Assembly: GCF_008831285.2 (NCBI RefSeq) | Contig: NC_057562.1 | Coordinates: forward strand, 115,001-132,500 | Length of the DNA: 17,500 bases | Reading direction: 5' to 3' | DNA from: Nymphaea colorata | Taxonomy: Eukaryota; Streptophyta; Magnoliopsida; Nymphaeales; Nymphaeaceae | Shown here: one piece after another, positions 1 to 8,481 of the stretch | How the letters are laid out: the number at the start of each line of letters is the position of its first letter | Position numbering within the stretch: the first letter of the stretch is position 1 | Position numbers and translations under genes: made by a program | The notes under the pieces: generated by a model | The model's input: the letters and a program-made list of their open reading frames with translations, nothing else | Told to the model about the DNA's origin: nothing | Database searches by the model: none

Positions 1-163
1 CGGTAATCTATTATTATTATGGATGAATATATTGAATTCGGTCGTTATGGTCGGACTTTATTATGGATTTCTAACCACATTTTCTATAGGTCCCTCTTAT
101 CTCTTACTTCTAAGAACTCGGGTTATGAAAGATCTATTTCTATATACTATAGAAATACTTTAG
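1..163 (+). pseudogene. ycf1: Truncated 5' copy of ycf1 (pseudo-ycf1) at the IRb/SSC border
   Basis: Read in the frame with codons starting at position 2, this stretch encodes the well-conserved N-terminal region of Ycf1/Tic214: [13 protein letters not shown], then [20 protein letters not shown], then LLLLRTRVM. The first residue visible corresponds to about residue 9 of the protein, so the start codon lies about 24 bases left of the window. After the Arg-Val-Met at 119-127 the family sequence should continue with Glu-Glu-Gly. Instead the frame reads an unrelated tail ([11 protein letters not shown]) and stops at TAG 161-163. This is what is expected where the inverted repeat ends inside ycf1: the IRb copy keeps only the repeated 5' part. 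It is on the plus strand, tail to tail with ndhF. The homology is clear; a translated product is unlikely. A different reading frame over the same bases gives no recognisable protein. Confidence 0.9.
122..134. other. Probable IRb/SSC junction (JSB)
   Basis: Similarity to the ycf1 N-terminus ends abruptly at about position 127 (after GTTATG), and ndhF ends 55 bases further on. The IR boundary in angiosperms usually lies inside ycf1 on this side, so the break in homology is the best estimate of the junction. The matching IRa copy is outside the window, so the exact base cannot be fixed here. Confidence 0.6.
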
Positions 164-181
164 CTTTAATAAAAATACTAT

Positions 182-2419
182 TTAGAAAAAATAGTAATAG
201 TAAATTAGTAGGACTATTGATACACAAGCTAAATATAAGAATAGATAAGAGGAAATTCGACCCCCCCCTATATATTTAATACCTTCTCCTAGAAAGAAAC
301 TTGCAACGCCAATCCCATTAGTAACTCCATCAATGACTCGTCGATCAAAAGAATGAGTTAGTTGAGCTAATCCTCGTACACCCCTAATGAATACTTTTTC
401 GTAATAAACGTCTATGTAGCCGCGATTGTATGACCAGTTGTATATGACATTTATTATTTGTTCTAAACGAATTCTCATTTTAGAATCTATTTTAGCAAAT
501 GAATTGATTAAGTACAAATTTTGTCGATCTGAATAGACAGACCCATATAGAACAGATGCTATAAATATTCCGAAGTAGGCTATACTAACTGAATAAAATG
601 CATTCGTCAAAAATTTATACCAATCTTCATCAGTTGAATTCTGATGGAAAAGTTTCATCGATGGGGTTAACCATTTTGATAATATGTCAACCTCCATTAC
701 TTCGTGCCCGAAATTAATTCCTATGCATCCAACGAACAAAGTAAATATGGCCAATATAAGCAGGGGAAATAACATGGTATTGTCCGATTCATGCGGATAT
801 AGTAAAGTATGAGAGTCTTTTTTGAAAAAATGAGTACTAAAAGATGATCGCATGGTTCTTACATAACCGGCAATTTTATATGTATTAGAAAACGAGCAAT
901 TGGAAAAGGAGGACTTGTCATTATTATTCCTTGTTGTTAAAAGCAAATTGCTGCTAACAGGTTTGGAACCTTCTTGCCCCCATATGGATATTGAATAGAA
1001 GGAACTATTTGTGTGTCCGCTGTAATTTTGAAAATGACTACGTAAATGCCCTTCGAAAGTAAGTAAATACATACGAAACATATAAAATGCAGTTAATCCT
1101 GCTGTGTAGAAAGCTATTATCGCAAAAATCGGTGAATACAACCAACTATCATTAAGAATTTCGTCTTTGGACCAAAAACAAGCGAGGGGTGGAATACCAC
1201 AAAGAGAAAGTGTACCTAAAAAAAAAGTTGTTTTTGTAATTGGCATATATTTAGTTAAACCGCCCATAAGAACCATGTTCTGACTCTTAGTCGGAGAATA
1301 CCCAATAATGGGTTCCATGGAATGAATGATTGATCCAGACCCTAAAAACAATAATGCTTTAGAATAAGCATGAGTGATCAAATGGAATAAAGCGGCTCGA
1401 TAAGAACCTATACCCAAAGCTAACATAATGTATCCCAATTGAGACATCGTGGAATAAGCTAAACTTCTCTTAATATCTCTTTGAGCAAGAGCTAAGGTAG
1501 CTCCTAATAGTACCGTTATTACACCTATCAAAGATATGATATTCATTATGTAAGGTATGGCTATGAAAAGAGGAAGAAGCCGAGCTACAAGAAAAATTCC
1601 TGCGGCTACCATAGTAGCCGCATGTATCAGAGCCGAAATAGGAGTGGGTCCCTCCATAGCATCAGGTAACCATACATGAAGTGGGAATTGCGCAGATTTA
1701 GCAACTGCACCGAGGAATAATAAGAAGGCACAAAGCGTAGCAAATGAGGAATTCATCTCATTGTTATTAATGATCGAATCATTGAATATTTCGAATAAAT
1801 CCTGAAATTCGAAACTACCTGTTATTAAATAAAAACCTAGGATTCCTAATAATAAACCAAAATCCCCCACACGATTGGTCACAAACGCTTTTTGACAGGC
1901 ATTTGCTGCAATTGGTCGGGTAAACCAAAAACCTATTAACAGATAGGAACACATTCCCACTAGTTCCCAAAAAATATGGATTTGTATCAAATTGGGACTA
2001 GTAACTAATCCCAGCATCGCTGTATTGAAAAAACTCATATAAGCAAAAAATCTCAAATATCCTCGGTCATGAGACATATAATTATCACTATAGATAAGAA
2101 CCAGGATTCCAACAGTAGTGATTAATATCGACATAATAGAAGTAAGTGGATCAATCAAGTAGCCGAATTCTAAGGAAAAATCACTAGTGATGCTCCAAGA
2201 CCATAGATATTCATAAATTGAGCTACCATTGATTTGCTGGATCGCCAGCTTAGTGGAAAAGACCATAACTATACTTAACAATAAAACAGCGGGAAAAGCC
2301 CATATACGACGAATATTTTTTGTTGCTGTCGGATTAAGCAGGAGTTCCAATCCTATTAACATAGTAACTAGAAGCGGAACGAAAGGTATAATCCATGCAT
2401 ATTGATATGTGCGTTCCAT
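182..2419 (-). CDS. ndhF: NAD(P)H-quinone oxidoreductase subunit 5 (NdhF)
   Basis: NdhF is the large antiporter-like membrane subunit of the thylakoid NDH complex, proposed to pump protons during cyclic electron flow from ferredoxin to plastoquinone. The 745-residue product is almost entirely hydrophobic segments. It carries the conserved antiporter-subunit features: the [11 protein letters not shown] segment with Glu152, Lys241 in [20 protein letters not shown], and His267 in [14 protein letters not shown] chose the ATG at 2417-2419 ([13 protein letters not shown]), which matches the family N-terminus; an in-frame ATG two codons upstream (2423-2425) would add Met-Val. The stop is TAA at 182-184. 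The C-terminal third (about 470-560) is polar and variable, as in the family. A run of eight G on the coding strand (261-268) lies in the last 30 codons. Ser97 is TCG at the classic ndhF editing position. The gene is monocistronic in layout and faces pseudo-ycf1. Confidence 0.97.
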   Translation of the reverse strand: MERTYQYAWIIPFVPLLVTMLIGLELLLNPTATKNIRRIWAFPAVLLLSIVMVFSTKLAIQQINGSSIYEYLWSWSITSDFSLEFGYLIDPLTSIMSILITTVGILVLIYSDNYMSHDRGYLRFFAYMSFFNTAMLGLVTSPNLIQIHIFWELVGMCSYLLIGFWFTRPIAANACQKAFVTNRVGDFGLLLGILGFYLITGSFEFQDLFEIFNDSIINNNEMNSSFATLCAFLLFLGAVAKSAQFPLHVWLPDAMEGPTPISALIHAATMVAAGIFLVARLLPLFIAIPYIMNIISLIGVITVLLGATLALAQRDIKRSLAYSTMSQLGYIMLALGIGSYRAALFHLITHAYSKALLFLGSGSIIHSMEPIIGYSPTKSQNMVLMGGLTKYMPITKTTFFLGTLSLCGIPPLACFWSKDEILNDSWLYSPIFAIIAFYTAGLTAFYMFRMYLLTFEGHLRSHFQNYSGHTNSSFYSISIWGQEGSKPVSSNLLLTTRNNNDKSSFSNCSFSNTYKIAGYVRTMRSSFSTHFFKKDSHTLLYPHESDNTMLFPLLILAIFTLFVGCIGINFGHEVMEVDILSKWLTPSMKLFHQNSTDEDWYKFLTNAFYSVSIAYFGIFIASVLYGSVYSDRQNLYLINSFAKIDSKMRIRLEQIINVIYNWSYNRGYIDVYYEKVFIRGVRGLAQLTHSFDRRVIDGVTNGIGVASFFLGEGIKYIGGGRISSYLFLYLACVSIVLLIYYYYFF

Positions 2420-2647
2420 AACCATAATAATAAAATTAAATCAAACCTTTTTCCTCTATTTTCTTCTAATTAATTATATTAATTATTGTTCCCAATTCAC
2501 ATTCATCACCAGTTCTTATTTATTTTTTTTTTTAACACAAACCAAAATAAGGATACGAAAAGAATATTCTTTTTTATTAATCTCGCTCTTCCTCGACTAT
2601 TTAAAATTTGACCCAAGGAGTTACAATTGAATTGGTCAAATGATATA

Positions 2648-2669
2648 ATTAAGCAAATTATTGCTTAAT
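2648..2669. other. 9-bp perfect inverted repeat
   Basis: ATTAAGCAA at 2648-2656 is the exact reverse complement of TTGCTTAAT at 2661-2669, with a 4-base ATTA loop. It lies about 230 bases upstream of ndhF. It is a small, AT-rich hairpin and may be structural only. Confidence 0.5.
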
Positions 2670-2845
2670 ACTAGGGGTGAAGTAATTATTAGCTTTTGAT
2701 ATGGATCATGAGATCCGCAAATAACTCAACCCAACAAGATCTTTTATCCAAAATCATTAACTAATTTAAATTTAATTTGAAACTGATTGATTGGCTTCCA
2801 CCAGAACTTGTGGGAAATTCTATGATACTTGTAACCTCCCATATG

Positions 2846-2870
2846 GGTGAAGTAAGAAGGTGAAGTAAGA
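2846..2870. repeat. Short tandem direct repeat, period 13
   Basis: GGTGAAGTAAGA occurs at 2846-2857 and 2859-2870, separated by one A. The flanks GTAACCTC (2831-2838) and GAGGTTAC (2869-2876) are exact reverse complements, so the duplicated stretch sits inside a possible stem-loop. Confidence 0.85.
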
Positions 2871-2894
2871 GGTTACTTAAATTGCCTTAATCAA

Positions 2895-2916
2895 GTTCAA
2901 GTAATGTTCAAGTAAT
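2895..2916. repeat. 11-bp tandem duplication
   Basis: GTTCAAGTAAT is repeated exactly at 2895-2905 and 2906-2916. It is typical of slippage duplications in the variable ndhF-rpl32 spacer. Confidence 0.9.
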
Positions 2917-3538
2917 GGATCATTGAACAAAAGTATTATTCGAATCGTGGGGGCGCTATGCTTTAATGGGATCAATTGGTAGAGAAAATCTTATTGTTTT
3001 ATCTCATGTAGGTAATTAATTTCTGGTTATTGTTATTAAATGTATTACGACGGTAGGTATATGTAGGTTATATATATGGTCTATTTGAAATAGACTGAGA
3101 TAGGAATTGTAACCTTTTATTTTATTTATTTTTCTTTTTATATTATTTATCTGCGGGGGTCGATTTCATCGGTAGTTGATACCATCGATCCTAATGAATG
3201 GAGATATGAAACAATTAGTACAATTTTCTTTCTTCTGAGATTTTCATTGTATGCAATAATAATGATAATGAATACTTCAAAAAGAGAAAAAAGATAACTA
3301 TTTTTTTCTATGAGAGTTATACCTAGCGAATCGAATCTCCTTTCTTTTTATTCTCCAACTTGAGTTTGAGTCCCTAGCAATAATTTAGTTTAGTCCCTAT
3401 TATATGCTATATGCGCATATTTGTATGTTATGAAGAAAATCTATAAACTAAATAATAGATATATGAATAGAAAGAATTAATGATCTATTTTGAACAATAC
3501 ATGTCTTTCACATTCAACTTAGAAAAGTTCATTTTTGC

Positions 3539-3697
3539 ATGGCGGTTCCAAAAAAACGTACTTCTATATCAAAAAAGCATATTCGTAGAAATTTTTGGAA
3601 GAGAAAGGGATATTGGGCAGCGGTAAAAGCTTTTTCTTTAGCTAAATCCATTTCTACCGGTTATTCAAAAGGTTTTTTTGTACGACAAAAAAAATGA
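3539..3697 (+). CDS. rpl32: 50S ribosomal protein L32, plastid
   Basis: This 52-residue protein is a component of the large subunit of the plastid ribosome. The sequence begins [18 protein letters not shown] and continues with [19 protein letters not shown], which is the conserved bL32c pattern: a basic N-terminal tail followed by the W-K-x-K-G-Y-W-A core. It ends GFFVRQKK with stop TGA at 3695-3697. The length is in the usual range for plastid L32 (about 50-60 residues). It is the first gene of the short plus-strand group rpl32-trnL-ccsA and diverges from ndhF. An A8 run (3687-3694) immediately precedes the stop codon, so slippage there would alter or extend the C-terminus. No strong Shine-Dalgarno sequence precedes the ATG. 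Some lineages have moved this gene to the nucleus; here the plastid copy is intact. Confidence 0.96.
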   Translation: MAVPKKRTSISKKHIRRNFWKRKGYWAAVKAFSLAKSISTGYSKGFFVRQKK

Positions 3698-3905
3698 AAT
3701 AAAAAAAGCAAAGAATAAATAATAATGTGATAAGAAACCCTTCAAATGATCTAAATCAACATCAATCAATGATTGGATAAATTAATGATTCTGTATCATA
3801 TATTGGGCCCTCAAAATGGCACTATTTGTGTTTTAAAGGGCGTTATTAGACGCAAGATACAAGGTTCAATATAGTGAATAGAGTGCATTTTTATATGATT
3901 TGCGA

Positions 3906-3930
3906 GATGGGGATTGCCATTTTCCCCATC
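3906..3930. terminator. Possible 3'-end hairpin downstream of rpl32
   Basis: GATGGGGA (3906-3913) pairs exactly with TCCCCATC (3923-3930) across a 9-base loop. It is the most GC-rich hairpin in the spacer and lies about 210 bases after the rpl32 stop. Plastid 3' ends are usually set by RNA processing at such hairpins. The second TCCCCATC at 3943-3950 offers an alternative partner. The role is inferred. Confidence 0.4.
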
Positions 3931-3960
3931 GATTCACTATTTTCCCCATCGATTCACTAT
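3921..3960. repeat. 20-bp perfect tandem duplication
   Basis: Positions 3921-3940 and 3941-3960 are identical 20-base units beginning TTTCCCCATC and ending ACTAT. The duplication includes the right arm of the hairpin at 3906-3930. Confidence 0.95.
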
Positions 3961-4117
3961 TACTAAGCTTTAAGGTAAGCTAGTAACAATTATGGAACCT
4001 TCAAATATTGACTTGAATGGCTATTCTTCGATTGATTCAATAATCATCTATTGCAATTGCATTGAACCTCTCAATATCGACGATTGAATATGCATGAGTT
4101 AGTATTACTTCGAACAA

Positions 4118-4197
4118 GCCGCCATGGTGAAATCGGTAGACACGCTGTTCTTAGGAAGCAGTGCTAGAGCATCTCGGTTCGAGTCCGAGTGGCGGCA
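4118..4197 (+). tRNA. trnL-UAG: tRNA-Leu (UAG)
   Basis: The 80-base sequence folds as a class II (long variable arm) tRNA. The acceptor stem GCCGCCA (4118-4124) pairs with TGGCGGC (4190-4196), followed by discriminator A at 4197. The anticodon stem CTGTT/AGCAG closes the loop CTTAGGA, putting the anticodon TAG at 4152-4154. The T arm contains GGTTCGAGTCC. There is no intron and no encoded CCA. It reads leucine CUN codons in plastid translation and lies in its standard place between rpl32 and ccsA. Confidence 0.98.
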
Positions 4198-4312
4198 TTC
4201 TCTAAAACAAAAAAGGACACAACGGATCCTTTAATTCGATACCATATTTACATTCGGTAATTAAGGAAGGGTTCCCTTTTTTTATAACTATAAAAACAAA
4301 AAATGATTGTTT

Positions 4313-5239
4313 ATGATATTTGCAACTTTAGAACATATATTAACTCACATATCTTTTTCGATCATTTCAATTGTGATTCCTACTCATCTGATGACCTTGG
4401 TCTATGAAATTGTAGGACTATGTGATTCGTCAGAAAAAGGCATGATAGCTACTTTTTTCTGTATAACAGGATTATTAGTTACTCGTTGGATTTATTCGGG
4501 ACATGTACCATTAAGTGATCTATATGAATCATTAATGTTCCTTTCATGGAGTTTCTCCCTTATTCATATAGTTCCATATTTTAGAAACTATAAGAATTTT
4601 TTCAGTAAAATAACCGCCCCAAGCGCTATTTTAACCCAAGGCTTTGCCACTTCGGGTCTTTTAACTAAAATGCATCAATCCGCAATATTAGTGCCTGCTC
4701 TCCAATCCCGTTGGTTAATGATGCACGTAAGTATGATGTTGTTGAGCTATGCAGCTCTTTTATGTGGATCATTATTATCCATAACTCTCCTGGTCATTAC
4801 GTTTAGAAGAAAGATAGATATTTTCGGTAAAACCAATCATTTATTAATTAGTTCATTTTCTTTTGATGAGACCCAATACGTGAATTTTTCGTTTAGAAAT
4901 TATCACAGGTATCAATTGACTCAGCGATTGGATTCTTGGAGTTATCGTGTCATTGGCTTGGGTTTTACCCTTTTAACTATAGGTATTCTTTCAGGAGCAG
5001 TATGGGCTAATGAGGCATGGGGATCTTATTGGAATTGGGACCCCAAAGAAACCTGGGCATTTATTACTTGGACCGTATTCGCGATTTATTTACATACTAG
5101 AACAAATAAAAGTTTGCAAGGTGCAAATTCAGCAATTGTGGCTTCTATGGGATTTCTTATAATTTGGATCTGCTATTTTGGGGTCAATCTATTAGGAAGA
5201 GGGCTACATAGTTATGGTTCATTCACATTAAACATCTAA
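4313..5239 (+). CDS. ccsA: Cytochrome c biogenesis protein CcsA (Ycf5)
   Basis: CcsA is a thylakoid membrane haem-handling protein of the System II pathway. With nuclear-encoded Ccs1 it delivers haem to the lumen and attaches it to cytochrome f and cytochrome c6. The 308-residue product is hydrophobic, with multiple membrane segments. It carries the tryptophan-rich WWD motif at about 231-248 ([18 protein letters not shown]), and the conserved histidines His138, His261 and His299 that bracket it. I chose the ATG at 4313-4315 ([15 protein letters not shown]), which matches the family; the codons before it in frame contain only a TTG. Length is slightly below the usual 310-325 residues, but there is no break. 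The gene follows trnL-UAG by 115 bases and converges on ndhD. Confidence 0.96.
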   Translation: MIFATLEHILTHISFSIISIVIPTHLMTLVYEIVGLCDSSEKGMIATFFCITGLLVTRWIYSGHVPLSDLYESLMFLSWSFSLIHIVPYFRNYKNFFSKITAPSAILTQGFATSGLLTKMHQSAILVPALQSRWLMMHVSMMLLSYAALLCGSLLSITLLVITFRRKIDIFGKTNHLLISSFSFDETQYVNFSFRNYHRYQLTQRLDSWSYRVIGLGFTLLTIGILSGAVWANEAWGSYWNWDPKETWAFITWTVFAIYLHTRTNKSLQGANSAIVASMGFLIIWICYFGVNLLGRGLHSYGSFTLNI

Positions 5240-5314
5240 TTGAAGAAAAAAACTGCAGAATACATAGAAAGATTGTACACATACCCTTTCATTCTCATAT
5301 ACCCCTCTCATATA

Positions 5315-5343
5315 CCATAATATTATTAACCATAATATTATTA
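5315..5343. repeat. 14-bp direct repeat, period 15
   Basis: CCATAATATTATTA occurs at 5315-5328 and 5330-5343. Just before it, CTCATATACC is also doubled (5294-5303 and 5307-5316). Both look like slippage duplications in the ccsA 3' flank. Confidence 0.85.
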
Positions 5344-5383
5344 TCTCATTTATACATTATATGTATAAGGTGAAAGATATATA

Positions 5384-5439
5384 TGTAATCAGAAATATCT
5401 GTAGTTAAATAATAAAAACTACAGATATTTCTGATTACA
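5384..5439. terminator. Perfect 23-bp hairpin between ccsA and ndhD (bidirectional 3'-end element)
   Basis: The arm 5384-5406 (begins TGTAATCAGAAATATC) is the exact reverse complement of 5417-5439 over all 23 bases, with a 10-base loop AAATAATAAA. Its position between two converging genes means it would fold in both transcripts. Plastid mRNA 3' ends are commonly stabilised by such inverted repeats that block exonucleases, so a shared 3'-processing element is the likely role. The structure is seen directly; the function is inferred. Confidence 0.75.
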
Positions 5440-5602
5440 ATTTCCTTCATTTAATTGCATTTTTGACTTGATAGAAGGAAAAATCTTCTTTTCCTTTTGA
5501 TTGGTCTAGCCAACGATTGATTTGTTTGTAAACAGCAGTGCAGGATTATTGGATTGGATCTTCTGTGCTGCCCATAACCATAAAAAAATCCATCCATGAA
5601 AG

Positions 5603-7105
5603 CTACCCATGAAAGTAATTAGATAGAATAGTTTCTACCTTGTCAACTGATAGTGAAAGAACGAAATCTGGATAAATACCAATACCTATTATAGGTAAAA
5701 GGATACACATCAAAATAAAGATTTCTCGTGGTCCAGAATCCACAAAGTGAGACTTGGGAACATTGAATAACCTGTATCCATAGAACATCTGGCGTGACAT
5801 AGATAATGAATAAATAGGAGTTAATATCATTCCAATTGCCATTACAAAAGTAATTAGTATTTTTGACATTACAAGGTATTTTGGGCTAGTAATTATTCCC
5901 AAAAATATCACAAATTCTGCAACAAAACCACTCATTCCTGGTAATGCGAGAGAAGCCATTGAGAAGCTACTGAACATCGTAAAGATTCTTGGCATTAGTA
6001 TAGCTATTCCCCCCATTTCGTTAAGATAACGAAGACGTATTCTATCATAACTTGTTCCTGCCAGGAAAAAAAGTGCAGCACCAATAAATCCATGAGAGAT
6101 GATTTGTAAAATAGCTCCATTGAGTCCCGCATCGGTTATAGAACTAATTCCTATTATTATGAAACCCATATGAGATACGGAAGAATAGGCTATTCTCTTT
6201 TTTAAATTGCGTTGACCAAGAGAAGTTAAAGCTGCATAGATTATTTGAATAGTCCCTACTATCATCAACCAAGGAGAAAATATGGAATGGGCGTGGGGTA
6301 ATAATTCCATATTGACCCGAACCAACCCGTATGCTCCCATTTTTAATAAGATTCCAGCTAGAAGCATACATGTACTGTAATGCGCCTCTCCATGGGTATC
6401 TGGCAACCATGTATGTAAAGGTATGATCGGTGATTTGACAGCATAAGCAATAAGGAAACCCAAATAAAATATTATTTCCAATGCCACGGGATACGATTGA
6501 TTAGCTAATGTTTCAAAATTTAATGTTGGTTCATTGGAACCATATAAACCCATACCTAGAACTCCCATTAAGAGAAAAATGGAACCTCCTGCAGTGTACA
6601 AAATGAACTTTGTAGCTGAGTACAGACGTTTCTTTCCTCCCCACATGGATAAAAGTAGGTAAACAGGAATTAATTCTAATTCCCACATGATGAAAAAAAG
6701 TAAGAGGTCTCGAGAAGAAAATGATCCTATTTGACCACTGTACATTGCTAACATCAGGAAATGGAACAATCGCGAATTTCGGGTAACTGGCCAAGCCGCT
6801 GAAGTAGCTAAAGTAGTGATAAATCCTGTCAATAAAATGGGTCCTATAGAAAGTCCGTCGATTCCGAGTCTCCAGTGAAAATCAAAAATATTTATCCAGT
6901 TAAAGTCTTCTTCCAATTGGATTAATGGATCGTCCAATTTAAAATGATAACAGAATACGTAGGTCGTTAGAAGGAGTTCAAATAAGCAGATACAGATAGT
7001 ATACCATCGAACTACCTTATTTCCTCTATGAGGGAAAAGAGCAATTAAGGAACCCGCGGATATGGGCAAAACAACAATGATTGTTAACCAATAAAAATCA
7101 CTCAT
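5603..7105 (-). CDS. ndhD: NAD(P)H-quinone oxidoreductase chain 4 (NdhD)
   Basis: NdhD is an antiporter-like proton-pumping subunit in the membrane arm of the thylakoid NDH complex. The 500-residue product matches the family's usual length and is hydrophobic throughout. Recognisable features are the [15 protein letters not shown] segment (Glu142/Glu144), Lys224 in [15 protein letters not shown] and the following [15 protein letters not shown] loop. I chose the ATG at 7103-7105 ([14 protein letters not shown]). Five more in-frame codons upstream begin with a non-conserved start and are not family-like. In many dicots this start codon is ACG and needs C-to-U editing; here it is ATG in the DNA. 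Ser102, Ser128 and Ser225 are TCA codons where Leu is expected, so they are editing candidates. It is the last gene of the ndhH-to-ndhD cluster, 126 bases after psaC, and ends with TAG. Confidence 0.96.
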   Translation of the reverse strand: MSDFYWLTIIVVLPISAGSLIALFPHRGNKVVRWYTICICLFELLLTTYVFCYHFKLDDPLIQLEEDFNWINIFDFHWRLGIDGLSIGPILLTGFITTLATSAAWPVTRNSRLFHFLMLAMYSGQIGSFSSRDLLLFFIMWELELIPVYLLLSMWGGKKRLYSATKFILYTAGGSIFLLMGVLGMGLYGSNEPTLNFETLANQSYPVALEIIFYLGFLIAYAVKSPIIPLHTWLPDTHGEAHYSTCMLLAGILLKMGAYGLVRVNMELLPHAHSIFSPWLMIVGTIQIIYAALTSLGQRNLKKRIAYSSVSHMGFIIIGISSITDAGLNGAILQIISHGFIGAALFFLAGTSYDRIRLRYLNEMGGIAILMPRIFTMFSSFSMASLALPGMSGFVAEFVIFLGIITSPKYLVMSKILITFVMAIGMILTPIYSLSMSRQMFYGYRLFNVPKSHFVDSGPREIFILMCILLPIIGIGIYPDFVLSLSVDKVETILSNYFHG

Positions 7106-7137
7106 AGTAAAGACAAAATACACTTTGATTTGACCAG

Positions 7138-7182
7138 AAAAACCCGCGCTCGGATTTTTTTATTTATCGAGTACGGGTTTTT
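7138..7182. other. Stem-loop in the psaC-ndhD intercistronic region
   Basis: AAAAACCCG (7138-7146) pairs with CGGGTTTTT (7174-7182). Inside a 2-by-2 internal loop, CTCG (7149-7152) pairs with CGAG (7168-7171). The structure falls in the 126 bases between psaC and ndhD on their shared transcript. It could shape intercistronic processing or the 3' end of monocistronic psaC mRNA. The pairing is seen directly; the role is inferred. Confidence 0.55.
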
Positions 7183-7231
7183 GTCGGTAAAGAGGAATCA
7201 AATGGATTCAAGGGGAGTTTTTTGTAACGTA

Positions 7232-7883
<652 letters not shown>

Positions 7884-8189
7884 TTATTTATTCAATAAAT
7901 TTGATTGATTGATACGAGTTGATTTTCTGTTACGATAGATCGAAGAAACAATAGCTGGTCCAATAGCTGCTTCGGCGGCTGCAATAGCGATAACAAAGAT
8001 CGAGAAAACGTCTCCCTTTAATTGGCGACTATCAAATAAATCAGAAAATGTTATGAGATTCATATTAACAGCATTCAGTATAAGTTCAAGACACATAAGT
8101 GCTCTAACCATGTTTCGACTTGTGATCAATCCATAGATACCAATAGAAAATAAATAGGCACTCAAAACAAGTACATGCTCGAGCATCAT
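7884..8189 (-). CDS. ndhE: NAD(P)H-quinone oxidoreductase subunit 4L (NdhE)
   Basis: NdhE is the small NuoK-like membrane subunit of the thylakoid NDH complex. The 101-residue product matches the family length. It starts [20 protein letters not shown] and has three hydrophobic segments, with the conserved [10 protein letters not shown] segment containing Glu35 and a second acidic residue in [11 protein letters not shown] (Glu73). I chose the ATG at 8187-8189; the six upstream in-frame codons begin with TTG and are not conserved. The C-terminus [14 protein letters not shown] is typical. Pro78 (CCA) stands where Leu is usual and could be restored by C-to-U editing. The gene lies 292 bases after ndhG and 406 before psaC. 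Confidence 0.96.
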   Translation of the reverse strand: MMLEHVLVLSAYLFSIGIYGLITSRNMVRALMCLELILNAVNMNLITFSDLFDSRQLKGDVFSIFVIAIAAAEAAIGPAIVSSIYRNRKSTRINQSNLLNK

Positions 8190-8481
8190 TGACCAACTCC
8201 TCGTCAATCTCGATTCATTTCAATATAAACAACAATTCAACTGATTCGATTAATTAAATGAGAAGATTCTACTGAATCTAATTCAATTATCAATCCATAT
8301 AATATATATAAGAAATACAGTACCAAAAAAGACACTGAAATGGGTCGTCGAACTAACAAAAACTTTGAAATATGTCTCATGAACAATATTCCAATTTAGG
8401 GTGGACAGATAGATGCGATAACAATTACACGGAGGTTGCTTTATTTTATTTGGTTGGTTTGTTATTTCCAATTCTAAGTAT

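Larger units (their letters stand above)
2420..3538. other. ndhF-rpl32 intergenic spacer
   Basis: This 1.1 kb AT-rich spacer separates the divergent genes ndhF and rpl32 and must contain both 5' leaders. I see no gene in it. It holds a T11 run at 2523-2533, short direct repeats (2846-2870 and 2895-2916), a 9-bp hairpin at 2648-2669, a 7-bp hairpin at 3079-3095 and a 12-bp palindrome at 3409-3420. No convincing plastid -35/-10 pair was found by eye on either strand. Confidence 0.8.
3698..4117. other. rpl32-trnL intergenic spacer
   Basis: This 420-base spacer holds no protein gene that I can support. It contains a 20-bp tandem duplication (3921-3960) and an 8-bp hairpin (3906-3930), which could mark the rpl32 3' end. 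In Solanaceae the small RNA gene sprA maps to this interval; I cannot confirm a homologue by eye. Confidence 0.75.
5240..5602. other. ccsA-ndhD convergent spacer
   Basis: This 363-base AT-rich spacer lies between the convergent genes ccsA and ndhD. It holds no gene. Its main feature is the long perfect hairpin at 5384-5439, preceded by short direct repeats at 5294-5316 and 5315-5343. Confidence 0.8.

Noticed and set aside
176-196. 8-bp hairpin TACTATTT/AAATAGTA over the ndhF stop codon
   Set aside because: All A/T but for one pair, and it overlaps the coding end; too weak to call a 3'-end element.
19-279. 86-codon plus-strand open frame overlapping pseudo-ycf1 and the ndhF 3' end
   Set aside because: A different frame of the same bases gives a clear ycf1 match, and the right half is antisense to ndhF; the protein resembles nothing known.
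2420-2425. Alternative ndhF start two codons upstream
   Set aside because: The family N-terminus is M-E-x-T-Y-Q-Y-A-W, which fits the ATG at 2417-2419.
4008-4090. Possible bacterial-type promoter upstream of trnL (TTGACT at 4008, TTGAAC at 4062)
   Set aside because: No acceptable TATAAT-like -10 box lies 17-19 bases after either element.
3698-4117. Possible sprA small RNA gene between rpl32 and trnL
   Set aside because: The location fits the Solanaceae gene, but I could not recognise its sequence or a convincing promoter; a covariance or sequence search would decide.
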